This document shows, piece after piece, positions 1 to 8,515 of a DNA stretch of 57,682 bases. Below the pieces are notes generated by a model. It worked only from the letters and a program-made list of their open reading frames with translations. It did not search any database and was not told where the DNA came from. Each line of letters opens with the position of its first letter. Position 1 is the stretch's first letter. The position numbers were made by a program, and so were the translations under genes. The DNA is from Bacteroidota bacterium (lineage in GTDB: Bacteria > Bacteroidota > Bacteroidia > Chitinophagales > Chitinophagaceae): assembly GCA_018268085.1 (NCBI GenBank), contig JAFDXE010000029.1:1-57682 (forward strand), given 5' to 3'.

Positions 1-33
1 AGCAGATTGAATTCATAATTAAAATTCGTATAA

Positions 34-65
34 CCTCATCCCGGCCCTCTCCAAAGGAGAGAGAG
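34..65. repeat. Dispersed palindromic repeat, copy 1
   Basis: The core CCCGGCCCTCTCC-AAA-GGAGAG is a near-palindrome able to fold into a hairpin. The same core, with the same left flank (ATTCGTA then about 4 bases then CCTCA), recurs at 47091-47120. Both copies are followed about 70 bases later by an ATTCA-type tandem array, so the two pieces appear to travel together. It lies beyond the 3' end of the DUF6526 gene. Confidence 0.7.
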
Positions 66-132
66 ATTGATCCTTCAATGATTGGAATTAGTTAAGGGGT
101 AAACGTGCGTGTGCATCTACTACCAGCAGTTC

Positions 133-188
<56 letters not shown>

Positions 189-189
189 A

Positions 190-627
190 TTACACCCTGT
201 GATAATCCCCCTTCCACTCTTTAATCGCTTCTTTGATTTGTTTGGGAGATAAATTTTCTTTAACTGCCCTGTGCGTTAAATCAACAAATTCATTATTGGA
301 GGCAAAGCGAAGTGCGACAACCTGGCCGATGGTAAGTTTAGGATCTGGTAAATTTCCGGTGATAGCGAAATAACGAAGCGATTCTTCCGCACGAATGGCC
401 CTGTCCTGCGCTTTTAATGCAAATGCACGGGCATACCACGCAAGTAACAATAATACAACGCCAATGATGAGGAACATTGCCGGCACCCATACGTAGCGGA
501 AATTAAATACATAACTCTTATACAATCGTATGCCTGCCGCAACAATGAGTAACAGAATTAAAGAAAAGGCAACGTAATGAAACATCGGTACAAGCCGGGT
601 GTGGTTCTTATAATTTTGCTCCTGCAT
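190..627 (-). CDS. DUF6526 family membrane protein
   Basis: A 145-residue protein with two hydrophobic helices (about residues 17-36 and 47-66) and a charged C-terminal half of about 75 residues. The N-terminus QEQNYKNHTR and the ending with KxIKEAIKxWKxDY match my memory of the DUF6526 family, which is common in Bacteroidota and has no known function. The start is an ATG at 627. It begins 26 bases after the stop of the D-Ala-D-Ala carboxypeptidase gene on the same strand, so the two may be co-transcribed. A membrane location is inferred from the helices only. Confidence 0.85.
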   Translation of the reverse strand: MQEQNYKNHTRLVPMFHYVAFSLILLLIVAAGIRLYKSYVFNFRYVWVPAMFLIIGVVLLLLAWYARAFALKAQDRAIRAEESLRYFAITGNLPDPKLTIGQVVALRFASNNEFVDLTHRAVKENLSPKQIKEAIKEWKGDYHRV

Positions 628-653
628 AACAGTTAGTTTGGTTGGTTACTAAA

Positions 654-2036
654 TTACTTTAAAATATCAAGAAGCTTCCAGATTTTTTCCCTGGCTGTAG
701 CTGGACTGCCATCGAAATTGTTTACAATAAAAGAGAAACAATATTCTTTCCCTCTCGCTGATGTTACATACCCTGCATACGAACGCACACCACCGATATA
801 ACCATCTTTCATTTTAATATTGTTCATTTCCGGCAATGCGTTATAAAAAGAAGAAAACCAGGATTGCTTTTTTGCATACTGTAGTATTGCAACCAATGAA
901 GCGGTGGTTAAACGATTTGCAGGCGACAATCCACTACCATCAATAATTTTCAACGATGATTTTTCAATACCTTTTGAAGCCCAGAATTCACGAATGATAT
1001 GTACACCGCTATCGGTAGATCCGATCCCTGCTTTGTTATAAGCGATCGTTTTCACAAATGCTTCCCCGAACAGGTTCACGCTTTTTTTCAGAAACCAGTA
1101 ATTAATACTATCTAACGGTGGCGAAACAATACTATCTGCAATGGTAACGGCATTGGAAGCTATTTGCCGGGGAAAGATATCCATTGAGCTTCCATCAACG
1201 ATACGTACTTCCTTATTTTCCAGGTAAGTTTGTAATCCTTTCAAAAATACATCGGTTGGATCTGGCATTGAACCCGAAATGCTGAAGCTTTTTTGGTTGG
1301 GAGGAATGGTTCCCGTTGCATATCCTTCTTTGCCATAAGGTGCAGCATAGATCCAGGCGTTATCGCCACTCCCCTGTTTTCCGGCCGTAATAAAATTTTT
1401 AAAGGAAAAGGTTGCCGAAGTCGGATCAAATGAACTGATCTTCGTTGTGCTTCCTTCTTCCCCGGATTGTAATGAAATGCTGTATTGGTTTTCATTCCAG
1501 TTTACCAATGAAGCGCCCGCTCCAAAATAATTCCCGATATCCTGCCATACCCAGCCATCGGGTATAGACTGGTAGGGATAATTTTTTGCAGCCATCACAA
1601 CCCCGGCACGCAATGCCGTTACATTATTTTTCTTTAGTGCATTCCAGATACGATCATACACGTCGTTCATTTGTGTTTGCTTCCAGCGTTTGCTGCCCAG
1701 CGTAGGATCGCCGGAAGGTTCTATCACCAGGCGGGCAGAATCTCCTTGCAACATTCCGATACGGGTTGTGTACGTGTACGATTTTCCCAGCAATTCGAAT
1801 GCGGCAGCACTGGTTACAATTTTCTGGCAACTGGCGGGCGCCAATCCTTTTTGTCCGTTCAGATCAAAAATTACATTGCCCGTTTTTCCGTCTGTAACAT
1901 ACAGGCTGATGATGCTGTGCCTGAATTGTGCATCCTGTTCTAACAATGTTATTGCCCGCTGTAATTTTTCTTTTACATCCTGTGCATAAGAAAACTGCGC
2001 AATTACCACACTTATAATTAAAAGAATTGTTCTCAT
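654..2036 (-). CDS. dacB: PBP4-type D-alanyl-D-alanine carboxypeptidase/endopeptidase
   Basis: A 460-residue periplasmic serine peptidase of the S13 (PBP4) family, which trims or cuts peptide cross-links in peptidoglycan. A signal peptide covers about residues 1-18 (ends SYAQ). The catalytic SxxK is S69-C-Q-K72 in PASCQKIVT, the SxN motif is SVN in KKSVNLFGE, and the KTG-equivalent is KDG in KMKDGYIGG. The large insert between SxxK and SxN expected of PBP4 proteins is present, and the length is normal for the family. It is transcribed divergently from cinA across a 97-base gap and probably reads on into the DUF6526 gene. Confidence 0.93.
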   Translation of the reverse strand: MRTILLIISVVIAQFSYAQDVKEKLQRAITLLEQDAQFRHSIISLYVTDGKTGNVIFDLNGQKGLAPASCQKIVTSAAAFELLGKSYTYTTRIGMLQGDSARLVIEPSGDPTLGSKRWKQTQMNDVYDRIWNALKKNNVTALRAGVVMAAKNYPYQSIPDGWVWQDIGNYFGAGASLVNWNENQYSISLQSGEEGSTTKISSFDPTSATFSFKNFITAGKQGSGDNAWIYAAPYGKEGYATGTIPPNQKSFSISGSMPDPTDVFLKGLQTYLENKEVRIVDGSSMDIFPRQIASNAVTIADSIVSPPLDSINYWFLKKSVNLFGEAFVKTIAYNKAGIGSTDSGVHIIREFWASKGIEKSSLKIIDGSGLSPANRLTTASLVAILQYAKKQSWFSSFYNALPEMNNIKMKDGYIGGVRSYAGYVTSARGKEYCFSFIVNNFDGSPATAREKIWKLLDILK

Positions 2037-2133
2037 GATTGGTTTTAACTTGCATAAAATTAATGAAACTGTTGCTGATCCCGTTTATGGGTAAACAGCA
2101 GTCATTTCTTCAACACAACCGAACACATTACAC

Positions 2134-3384
2134 ATGGTAAAAGTATCTATCATAACAATCGGGGATGAATTATTGATCGGGCAGGTAATTGATACCAACA
2201 GCGCCTGGATTGCCCAGCAATTAAACAAGATAGGCATCCCGGTTAAACGTCGTGTAGCCGTTGGCGATATTGCCACAGATATTGAAACTGCATTGAATGA
2301 AGAAAGCAAACATGCTGACGTAATACTGATCACCGGCGGCCTCGGACCAACAGCAGACGATATCACCAAACCCCTGCTGTGTAAATACTTCAATGGAAAA
2401 ATGATAGTGAATGAAGAGGCGCTTGCCAATGTACGGTATCTTTTTGAAGACGTATTTAAGCGTCCGCTCACTGAAAGGAATATCAAACAAGCGGAGGTTC
2501 CCGATACCTGCACCGTTATACAGAACAAAAGAGGAACGGCTCCCGGGATGTTATTTGAAAAAAACGGGAAATTTTATATCAGCATGCCCGGCGTGCCGCA
2601 TGAGATGAAAGGGATGATTGAAAACGATGTGATTCCATTCCTGGTAAAGGAGTTTAATGTTGCACATATTGCGCACCGCACTTTAACCACTTTCGGTATC
2701 GGAGAATCGATGATTGCCGATAAGATCATTGAATTTGAAAGTGCCCTGCCTGCAGCCGTTCGACTGGCGTATTTACCTAATTACGGAATGGTTCGGCTCA
2801 GGCTTACGGCTACCGGTTTACACAAAGAAGAAACCGAAAATGAGATCGATCATTATTTCTTACTGTTGCAGCAACAGGTGAAGGATCATATCATCACCAA
2901 TAAAGATGAGCCGATGGAAAAAATTATTGCCGGCTTATTGCTGGAAAGAAAAAAAACAATGTGTACGGCGGAGAGTTGTTCGGGCGGTTACATCGCTCAT
3001 CTGGTAACCTCCATTCCCGGATCTTCTGCTTTTTATGATGGAAGCGTGGTGAGTTATTCCTACAAAGCAAAAGAAGACCTGCTGGGTGTGGATGAAAAAT
3101 TATTATTGGATAATGGTGCCGTAAGCGAAGAAGTGGTGATCGAAATGGCCAATGGTGCTTTACGGAAAATCGGTTCCGACTATGCCATTGCCGTAAGCGG
3201 CATCATGGGCCCCGATGGCGGAACACCCGATAAACCTGTTGGTACGGTATGGATCGCCGTTGGCTCCCGGAAAAAAGTACGGGCAAAAAAGCTTCATTTC
3301 AGGTTTGAGCGGAAACTCAACATCGAATTAACGGCCGTAAATGCATTGAACTTGCTCCGACAGTTCATTATAGAAGAAGGATAA
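2134..3384 (+). CDS. cinA: CinA family protein / nicotinamide-nucleotide amidohydrolase
   Basis: A 416-residue two-domain protein. Residues about 1-170 form the molybdopterin-binding-like (MoCF) domain with IGDELLIGQ and TGGLGPTADD. Residues about 255-416 form the CinA C-terminal domain with TAESCSGGYIAH and SGIMGPDGGTPDKPVGTVW, which in characterised members deamidates nicotinamide mononucleotide (PncC activity) in pyridine-nucleotide salvage. Length and domain order match full-length CinA. The ATG at 2134 gives the expected N-terminus directly before the first beta strand. The next gene on the strand is the E2 subunit, 124 bases on, with its own promoter-like sequence. Confidence 0.95.
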   Translation: MVKVSIITIGDELLIGQVIDTNSAWIAQQLNKIGIPVKRRVAVGDIATDIETALNEESKHADVILITGGLGPTADDITKPLLCKYFNGKMIVNEEALANVRYLFEDVFKRPLTERNIKQAEVPDTCTVIQNKRGTAPGMLFEKNGKFYISMPGVPHEMKGMIENDVIPFLVKEFNVAHIAHRTLTTFGIGESMIADKIIEFESALPAAVRLAYLPNYGMVRLRLTATGLHKEETENEIDHYFLLLQQQVKDHIITNKDEPMEKIIAGLLLERKKTMCTAESCSGGYIAHLVTSIPGSSAFYDGSVVSYSYKAKEDLLGVDEKLLLDNGAVSEEVVIEMANGALRKIGSDYAIAVSGIMGPDGGTPDKPVGTVWIAVGSRKKVRAKKLHFRFERKLNIELTAVNALNLLRQFIIEEG

Positions 3385-3463
3385 CCCATAAATCGCCTTT
3401 ATTTATAGTTCATAATTTCAAATTACTGGTTTCTAATTCCTGTATCGTTCCTTTTTTCTTCCT

Positions 3464-3471
3464 TACATTTG
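3464..3471 (+). promoter_or_regulatory. Bacteroidota -7 box (TACATTTG) for the E2 gene
   Basis: TACATTTG matches the Bacteroidota -7 consensus TAnnTTTG exactly and lies 37 bases before the E2 start codon. No convincing -33 TTTG was seen at the right spacing, so the assignment rests on the -7 box alone. Confidence 0.45.
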
Positions 3472-3508
3472 CCATTATTTTCAAATTTCAATAAATCTTT
3501 TTTGCTAT

Positions 3509-4849
3509 ATGAGTTCAGTTGATTTGATAATGCCCAAACTCGGAGAAAGTATCATGGAAGCCACTATTTTAAAATGGCATAAAAAGCCAGGCGATAGTGT
3601 TGCTATGGATGAAACCATTCTGGATATTGCTACGGATAAAGTGGACAGCGAAGTTCCTTCCACCGCAGCAGGTGTTATCGAAGAAATATTATTCAAGGAA
3701 AATGATGTGGTGCCCATAGGCACGGTGATAGCAAAAATTAAAACAGGTGCCGGCAGTTCAACCGGCCAGTCTTCGTCTCCTGCCCCTAAACGTGAGTACG
3801 AAGAAGCTAAAGTTGTAGAGGAAATACCCTATACTCCTGCAGCAGCACCGGCAGCTACAAACGGCAATAAAAATGCAATCCGGTTTTATTCACCACTGGT
3901 ATTGAACATCGCACAGAGCGAAGGTATCAGCATGACCGAACTGGAAAATATTCCGGGAACCGGCCAGGACGGTCGCGTAAGCAAAAAAGACATCTTACAA
4001 TACGTTGCCAACAGAAGTGTGGGTCATAAACCTTCCGCCATCAGCCAGCCTCCTGCGGTACAACAGGAACCGGTGGCCGCAAGAGAAAACCAACAGGTAG
4101 CCGTAGCCGCTTCTTCACCTGCAGTTACCAGCTATAGTGGAAACGTTGAAATAATTGAAATGGACAGGATGCGTAAACTGATCGCCAAACACATGGTAGA
4201 CAGTAAGCACACCAGTCCGCATGTAACCAGCTTTGCCGAATGCGATGTTACCAATCTCGTTTTGTGGAGAGACAAAGTGAAGAAAGAATTTGAAAAAAGA
4301 GAAGGCGAAAAAATCACCTTTACACCTTTGTTCATTGAAGCCATTGTAAAGAGCATTAAGAAATACCCGATGCTCAGCAGTTCGGTAGATGGCGATAAGA
4401 TCATTATAAAAAAAGACCTGAACATTGGAATGGCAACTGCATTGCCAAGCGGGAATTTAATTGTACCGGTTATTAAAAATGCCGACCAGTTAAACCTGGT
4501 AGGATTAACCAAACAGGTGAATGGGCTCGCAAATGCAGCAAGAAACAACAAACTGAAACCAGACGATACCATGGGTGGTACATTCACCCTTACCAATGTA
4601 GGTACATTCGGCAGTATCATGGGCACACCAATTATCAATCAACCGCAGGTAGCGATCATGGCTGTTGGTGCTATTAAAAAACGACCAATGGTGATTGAAA
4701 CGCCACAGGGAGATACAATTGGTATCAGGCACATGATGTATATTTCATTGAGCTACGATCACCGGATCATCGACGGCGCATTGGGTTCTACTTTCCTGAA
4801 TGCAGTTGCAAAAGAACTGGAGAATTTTGATATAAACCGGGGAATTTAA
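3509..4849 (+). CDS. 2-oxo acid dehydrogenase E2 (dihydrolipoamide acyltransferase)
   Basis: A 446-residue E2 core subunit of a cytoplasmic 2-oxoacid dehydrogenase complex. One lipoyl domain (about 1-78) carries the lipoylated lysine K44 in ATDKVDS. An Ala/Pro/Gln-rich linker follows, then the E3/E1 subunit-binding domain (about 124-165, with GTGQDGRVSKKDI). The catalytic acyltransferase domain (about 215-446) ends with SYDHRIIDG, where H418 and D422 form the HxxxD active site. One lipoyl domain and this linker type fit branched-chain or pyruvate E2 equally well. No E1 or E3 gene is adjacent, so the exact substrate is open. Confidence 0.94.
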   Translation: MSSVDLIMPKLGESIMEATILKWHKKPGDSVAMDETILDIATDKVDSEVPSTAAGVIEEILFKENDVVPIGTVIAKIKTGAGSSTGQSSSPAPKREYEEAKVVEEIPYTPAAAPAATNGNKNAIRFYSPLVLNIAQSEGISMTELENIPGTGQDGRVSKKDILQYVANRSVGHKPSAISQPPAVQQEPVAARENQQVAVAASSPAVTSYSGNVEIIEMDRMRKLIAKHMVDSKHTSPHVTSFAECDVTNLVLWRDKVKKEFEKREGEKITFTPLFIEAIVKSIKKYPMLSSSVDGDKIIIKKDLNIGMATALPSGNLIVPVIKNADQLNLVGLTKQVNGLANAARNNKLKPDDTMGGTFTLTNVGTFGSIMGTPIINQPQVAIMAVGAIKKRPMVIETPQGDTIGIRHMMYISLSYDHRIIDGALGSTFLNAVAKELENFDINRGI

Positions 4850-4924
4850 TTTGGTAATGTGGTGATTGGATTATGCGGTGATTTATTGATTTGCAGATTT
4901 GGTGATGGGAACCTCCAATCAATG

Positions 4925-5070
4925 TTTTTGCCACAAAGACGCTAAGGCAGAAAGAAATACTAAGATATATTTACTTTGTATCAACTGGTACCTTTCAATG
5001 CAATGACTGTTTAAGGATTACACGCTGTGAAACTCCGTGTAATCCTTTGTGAACACTCTGTGGTAAAAAA
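4925..5070. repeat. Intergenic element with imperfect terminal inverted repeats and a 12-bp hairpin
   Basis: The left end TTTTTGCCACAAAGA and the right end TCTGTGGTAAAAAA are imperfect inverted repeats. Inside, AAGGATTACACG (5013-5024) and CGTGTAATCCTT (5036-5047) pair perfectly over 12 bp with an 11-base loop. It fills the gap between the convergent E2 and e(P4) genes, so the hairpin could also end transcription. Phrases such as CACAAAG-ACGCTAAGGC resemble known dispersed bacterial intergenic repeats. A decayed relative lies near 13779-13820. Confidence 0.6.
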
Positions 5071-5074
5071 ATCA

Positions 5075-5869
5075 TCAATAATTTTTCACCGCGGTTCTTA
5101 TCACGGAATCTTTCTGTGCTAACGTAAGCCTGTTGTATTGAAACAACGCCCCTTCCCAATCACCATAATTTGGATTAGGTAACACGATAAAACGATTTCC
5201 AAAATCTGCTACGGAAGCATTGGTATTCTGCAACCGCTCTTCAAAATTCTTCTTATCAAACAGGTTGCTGAAATCAGCCAGGTTATCTCCCATCAGCATT
5301 ACAATTTCATGCGTAGCGGCAACCGCTTGTCGCCTCACTTCTTTACTGGATGTTGTTTGTTTAGGCAGGAAATGTGTGTCATCTGCATTGGGAAAATAAT
5401 ACTGTTGTAAGTTCTTTAATGTGGAAGCTCTTTCTTTTTCGTCGCGGTTTGTGATATAAAAAACTTCAACACCCTTCGTTGCCGCATAACGTAAAAATGC
5501 AACAGCACCCGGCACCGTATCGGCTGTAGCCTTACTCGTCCATTCCATCCAGGATGCAGGTTCATAATCTTTGCCCTGTAATCCCTGGTGTACCGCATAC
5601 GGACTATTATCTAAAACCGTTTCATCAATATCTGTTATTATGGCAAGTGGTTTTGAAGAAGCAGGCTTGTAGGCATCCAATCGCAGTTTAGCAATATTGA
5701 AAGCCTGCAAACATAAGGCCCTGTATTCAGCAGCTTTTTGCTGGTATAATGCAGTAAATATTTTTCCATCCGGAACAATTCCGTTACCGGTATTGTTAAC
5801 AGCAGAATTGATATGCGTTGATTTACAGGAAAAAATAAAAACCGTTGCAACAAGAATGATTCTTTTCAT
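5075..5869 (-). CDS. 5'-nucleotidase, lipoprotein e(P4) family acid phosphatase
   Basis: A 264-residue HAD-superfamily class B/C acid phosphatase that removes phosphate from nucleotides outside the cytoplasm. The ATG at 5869 starts a lipoprotein signal (KRIILVATVFIFSC) with the lipidated cysteine at residue 15. The longer frame starting at 5935 would hide this signal, so 5869 is preferred. The HAD motif I is D80-I-D82-E-T84. Later come MEWTSKATAD, TNRDEKERAS and the acidic MGDNLADFSN, all typical of the e(P4) family. It is divergent from the META-domain lipoprotein gene, with a -7-like TACAATTG in the gap. Confidence 0.93.
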   Translation of the reverse strand: MKRIILVATVFIFSCKSTHINSAVNNTGNGIVPDGKIFTALYQQKAAEYRALCLQAFNIAKLRLDAYKPASSKPLAIITDIDETVLDNSPYAVHQGLQGKDYEPASWMEWTSKATADTVPGAVAFLRYAATKGVEVFYITNRDEKERASTLKNLQQYYFPNADDTHFLPKQTTSSKEVRRQAVAATHEIVMLMGDNLADFSNLFDKKNFEERLQNTNASVADFGNRFIVLPNPNYGDWEGALFQYNRLTLAQKDSVIRTAVKNY

Positions 5870-5968
5870 TATAAACTGATAAAGTGAAAAACAATTGTAA
5901 GCCTGCACAATGTTATTAATTTTTAGCCACACCACGACAGAACAGCATTGAAAATATTAAATTACAGG

Positions 5969-6775
5969 ATGATGATATGGAAAGTTCACAGGCGATTGAC
6001 ATGGCTCACCCGGGTTGTATTACTATTAGTTGTGTTGTATGGTTTACATGCCTGCAACGAAAAAATATACAAGGGTAATATCAAAAAAACTTCAGCGGCG
6101 AGGGAGGCATTAACACCTACGGATACTTTCATTCGAAACCAATTGAAAGGAATTGATTTTACCGCACAAGGAAATGAACCAGCAACATGGAAGCTTTCGC
6201 TCGACTTTGAACGAAATTTCATTTTCAAACCTTCCGACAGCCGCACATTGATAACCTCTGCTTCAGTTGCCGATACACAAACGGGAAAGATCATATACGC
6301 TACACAAACCGATGATGGCCCAATGAAAATTATTGTGTACAGCGAACAATGCAGTAGCATGGCGAACGAACCCGTATCTGTAAGAACAGAAGTGTACCTG
6401 AACAATAAGCAATATCGTGGTTGCGGCAAATACCTCTATGATTTCTTATTGAACGATATTTGGGAACTGCAACAAAAAGATGATAAAGAAATTCCGAAAG
6501 CTGATTACAAAAAGCAATTGCCCCGGATAGAGTTCGATTTGGTTCAGCATAAAATGATGGGGTATGATGGATGCAATAACATACAGGCAGCCATAACCAT
6601 CAACGGTAACCATATTAATTTTTCTTCCATAAACGGTGTGGGAAATAATTGTGCAACATCAACAATTTTTGCCGGCAAAATCAGCAACCGCACTATAGAT
6701 TATACGATCAAAGATGACCTGCTTACACTCTACCTCATTGATGACAGTAAATTAATCTTTAAAAAAGTTCAATAA
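5969..6775 (+). CDS. META-domain lipoprotein with an N-terminal COG3650-like region
   Basis: A 268-residue predicted lipoprotein. The ATG at 5969 (or 5972) leads to a hydrophobic stretch ending LHAC, giving lipidation near residue 29. The longer frame begins at a TTG and is less likely. The middle (about 50-165) resembles the COG3650-type domain, with EPATWKLSLDF and MKIIVYSEQCS. Residues about 185-268 form a META/HslJ-type domain with MGYDGCNNIQ and the ending LTLYLIDDSKLIFKKV. HslJ-like proteins sit in the envelope and have been linked to stress, but no enzyme activity is established. The upstream neighbour is the divergent e(P4) gene. Confidence 0.8.
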   Translation: MMIWKVHRRLTWLTRVVLLLVVLYGLHACNEKIYKGNIKKTSAAREALTPTDTFIRNQLKGIDFTAQGNEPATWKLSLDFERNFIFKPSDSRTLITSASVADTQTGKIIYATQTDDGPMKIIVYSEQCSSMANEPVSVRTEVYLNNKQYRGCGKYLYDFLLNDIWELQQKDDKEIPKADYKKQLPRIEFDLVQHKMMGYDGCNNIQAAITINGNHINFSSINGVGNNCATSTIFAGKISNRTIDYTIKDDLLTLYLIDDSKLIFKKVQ

Positions 6776-6892
6776 TAACAACATTGCCCGGTTGAATTAC
6801 TTGCATATTATCTGCAGAGTCTTGAAAAACGCTCTTTGTTTGAAACATCGAATAAGATGGTGCAGCAAACTCGAAAAGCGGTTTTATATTCT

Positions 6893-7198
6893 TTACCTGA
6901 TGATATTAAAGCTGATAAACAAAGCGGCTACAAACAACATCGCCAGTCCGCTTAAAAAAAACACGTCGGCTATTTTTTCCAGCTTTGCATTTTTCTTTTC
7001 TGTATTGCCCCTTATTGAAAGAAATGACAACACACAACTGGTCATGAACATGGTAATGGCGATCATCGCAATTTCATCGAGCAGTGTTGCTTCTTTTAAA
7101 TTAAATACACGGATTGAAGTAAGTACAATAAAGCACAATCCAAGCAGGTTGGAAGATGCGTTCAGTACATGTGGTGATTTGTCTCTCTGGTCTGGCAT
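6893..7198 (-). CDS. Small three-helix membrane protein of unknown function
   Basis: I do not recognise a family. The ATG at 7198 gives 101 residues starting MPDQRDKSPH with three hydrophobic helices (about 13-32, 37-58 and 78-99) separated by a short basic loop. The open frame extends back to 7321, but that part overlaps the OsmC gene and reads as non-membrane sequence, so the shorter start is chosen. It begins 19 bases after the OsmC stop on the same strand and is probably co-transcribed with it. Confidence 0.7.
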   Translation of the reverse strand: MPDQRDKSPHVLNASSNLLGLCFIVLTSIRVFNLKEATLLDEIAMIAITMFMTSCVLSFLSIRGNTEKKNAKLEKIADVFFLSGLAMLFVAALFISFNIIR

Positions 7199-7217
7199 TT
7201 TATTTTTACATAAATTT

Positions 7218-7685
7218 TTATCCGGCGATGCAAACAGGCTGGTGCCGTATGGGGAAATTACAGGAGTTGGCAATAAAACACCTTTTATGCGCTTCTGCAT
7301 GTAGTGCATTGGCTTTGTCAATTAAGTGTGCATCCGTAATGGTTACGGCCGGATGCAAAACAGCCTCTGTAAAATGTCCGCCGGTTGATGATTCAACCAT
7401 AATTCCCGTTGCCTCATCAGCATAATCCGTTACAACAATGCCATTATCGGCACATAAATGAAGGAACCACAACATGTGGCAGGATGACAGTGACATCAGT
7501 AGAAATTCTTCCGGGTTATATTTAGAAGCATCACCGTTAAATGCAGGATCTGAAGATGCGTGGATATCGGGTTTATTAACTACCGAAACAGTGTGGCTTC
7601 GATCATAGCCTTTGTACGTTCGTGTTCCTTCACCCCGGTTACCCGTCCACGTTATGGTTGTTTTATAATTGTGTTGTTTAGACAT
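7218..7685 (-). CDS. OsmC family peroxiredoxin-like protein
   Basis: A 155-residue OsmC/Ohr-family protein, a cytoplasmic thiol peroxidase fold active on organic hydroperoxides in characterised members. The first conserved cysteine lies in the helix LSSCHMLWFLHLC and the second near the C-terminus in HKRCFIANSC. The N-terminal beta strands (YKTTITWTG, GYDRSHTVSV) and NPEEFLLMSLSSC match the family. It appears to lead a two-gene unit with the 101-residue membrane protein. Ohr and OsmC branches were not separated. Confidence 0.9.
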   Translation of the reverse strand: MSKQHNYKTTITWTGNRGEGTRTYKGYDRSHTVSVVNKPDIHASSDPAFNGDASKYNPEEFLLMSLSSCHMLWFLHLCADNGIVVTDYADEATGIMVESSTGGHFTEAVLHPAVTITDAHLIDKANALHAEAHKRCFIANSCNFPIRHQPVCIAG

Positions 7686-7723
7686 GTTCCAAAATTTTGA
7701 TTGACTGGCTCAAGAGTAAAATA

Positions 7724-8269
7724 CTAAAATTCTTCTTTCCCTTTCTCCCCTACAAACCAGTGTTCTTTATTTTTAAACAGCACATTGAATGTGGTAAGCG
7801 ATCCGTAGATCCTGGTGATGTATTGCTGGAGGTTCACTTTATCTTCATCGGATAACTGCTTATGAGCATTGATCTGTTGTTCCATAACCCGTAGCCTGTC
7901 GCGGAGCATTACTATTTTATGAAAGAATACATCAATGGGCACTTCTTTTGGCTTCTGTGTTTTGTCGGCAGGTTGTAACAACATCATACCCCCGATCCAG
8001 CGATCTCCCAATGGTACTACTTCCGACATCCCACCCCAGAGACGCAGTATTTTTAAAAGGGATCTTTCTATATCCGACGTTGTTTCCAGTTCTGTTGTAA
8101 CATTGGCCGGAATGATTTCGTCGAGCTTGGGGTCTGTTTTGTCTATTTCTTTTATTCCGCTATCGATAAATGAAATGATATATGTTGCATAGCGCACGCC
8201 TACGATTACACCAGGGCCGAATTGTGTGTGTTGTAACCTTGTTCCGATGCCGAGTACTAGTTCTTCCAT
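7724..8269 (-). CDS. Conserved protein with N-terminal Tudor/CarD-like region
   Basis: A 181-residue protein. The frame stays open upstream to 8524, but the ATG at 8269 gives the plausible start MEELVLGIGT. The first 45 residues (RLQHTQFGPGVIVGV then YIISFIDSGIKEID) resemble the small beta-barrel found in CarD/TRCF N-termini and at the UvrD C-terminus. The rest is helical, with a likely coiled coil around 120-165 and a conserved-looking GDRWIGGMML. I know of no function; a role in nucleic-acid or RNA polymerase binding is only suggested by the barrel-like start. It is divergent from the GH31 gene. Confidence 0.75.
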   Translation of the reverse strand: MEELVLGIGTRLQHTQFGPGVIVGVRYATYIISFIDSGIKEIDKTDPKLDEIIPANVTTELETTSDIERSLLKILRLWGGMSEVVPLGDRWIGGMMLLQPADKTQKPKEVPIDVFFHKIVMLRDRLRVMEQQINAHKQLSDEDKVNLQQYITRIYGSLTTFNVLFKNKEHWFVGEKGKEEF

Positions 8270-8503
8270 ATTGTAAATAGTTTTTTCAAATGTAAATATC
8301 TTTTCAGAAGAATGGATTTTGGGAAAGATAGTTTTTTGAAAGCTGCCGGAAGGTGCGCAGACAATTGCGGAGAACTGTTGAACTATGCGGTATGTTCCGC
8401 TATGCACCCGGCTGAAGTGTGCGACGCCACTGAAGCTGATAATTGTTGTGTAGTTGGGACAAAAATTATAGCTGCCATTCGTTATAATAAGCCATTGATT
8501 AAA

Positions 8504-8511
8504 TAACTTTA
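8504..8511 (+). promoter_or_regulatory. -7-like box (TAACTTTA) directly before the GH31 start
   Basis: TAACTTTA differs from TAnnTTTG in the last base and ends 4 bases before the GH31 ATG at 8516. If used, the transcript would start at or next to the ATG. No TGTGT-N7-ACACA operator was found in this 246-base divergent gap. Confidence 0.3.
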
Positions 8512-8515
8512 GCCA

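Noticed and set aside
6792..7304. 170-residue plus-strand frame
   Set aside because: It lies opposite the small membrane gene and the OsmC end and lacks protein family features; the minus-strand genes explain the region.
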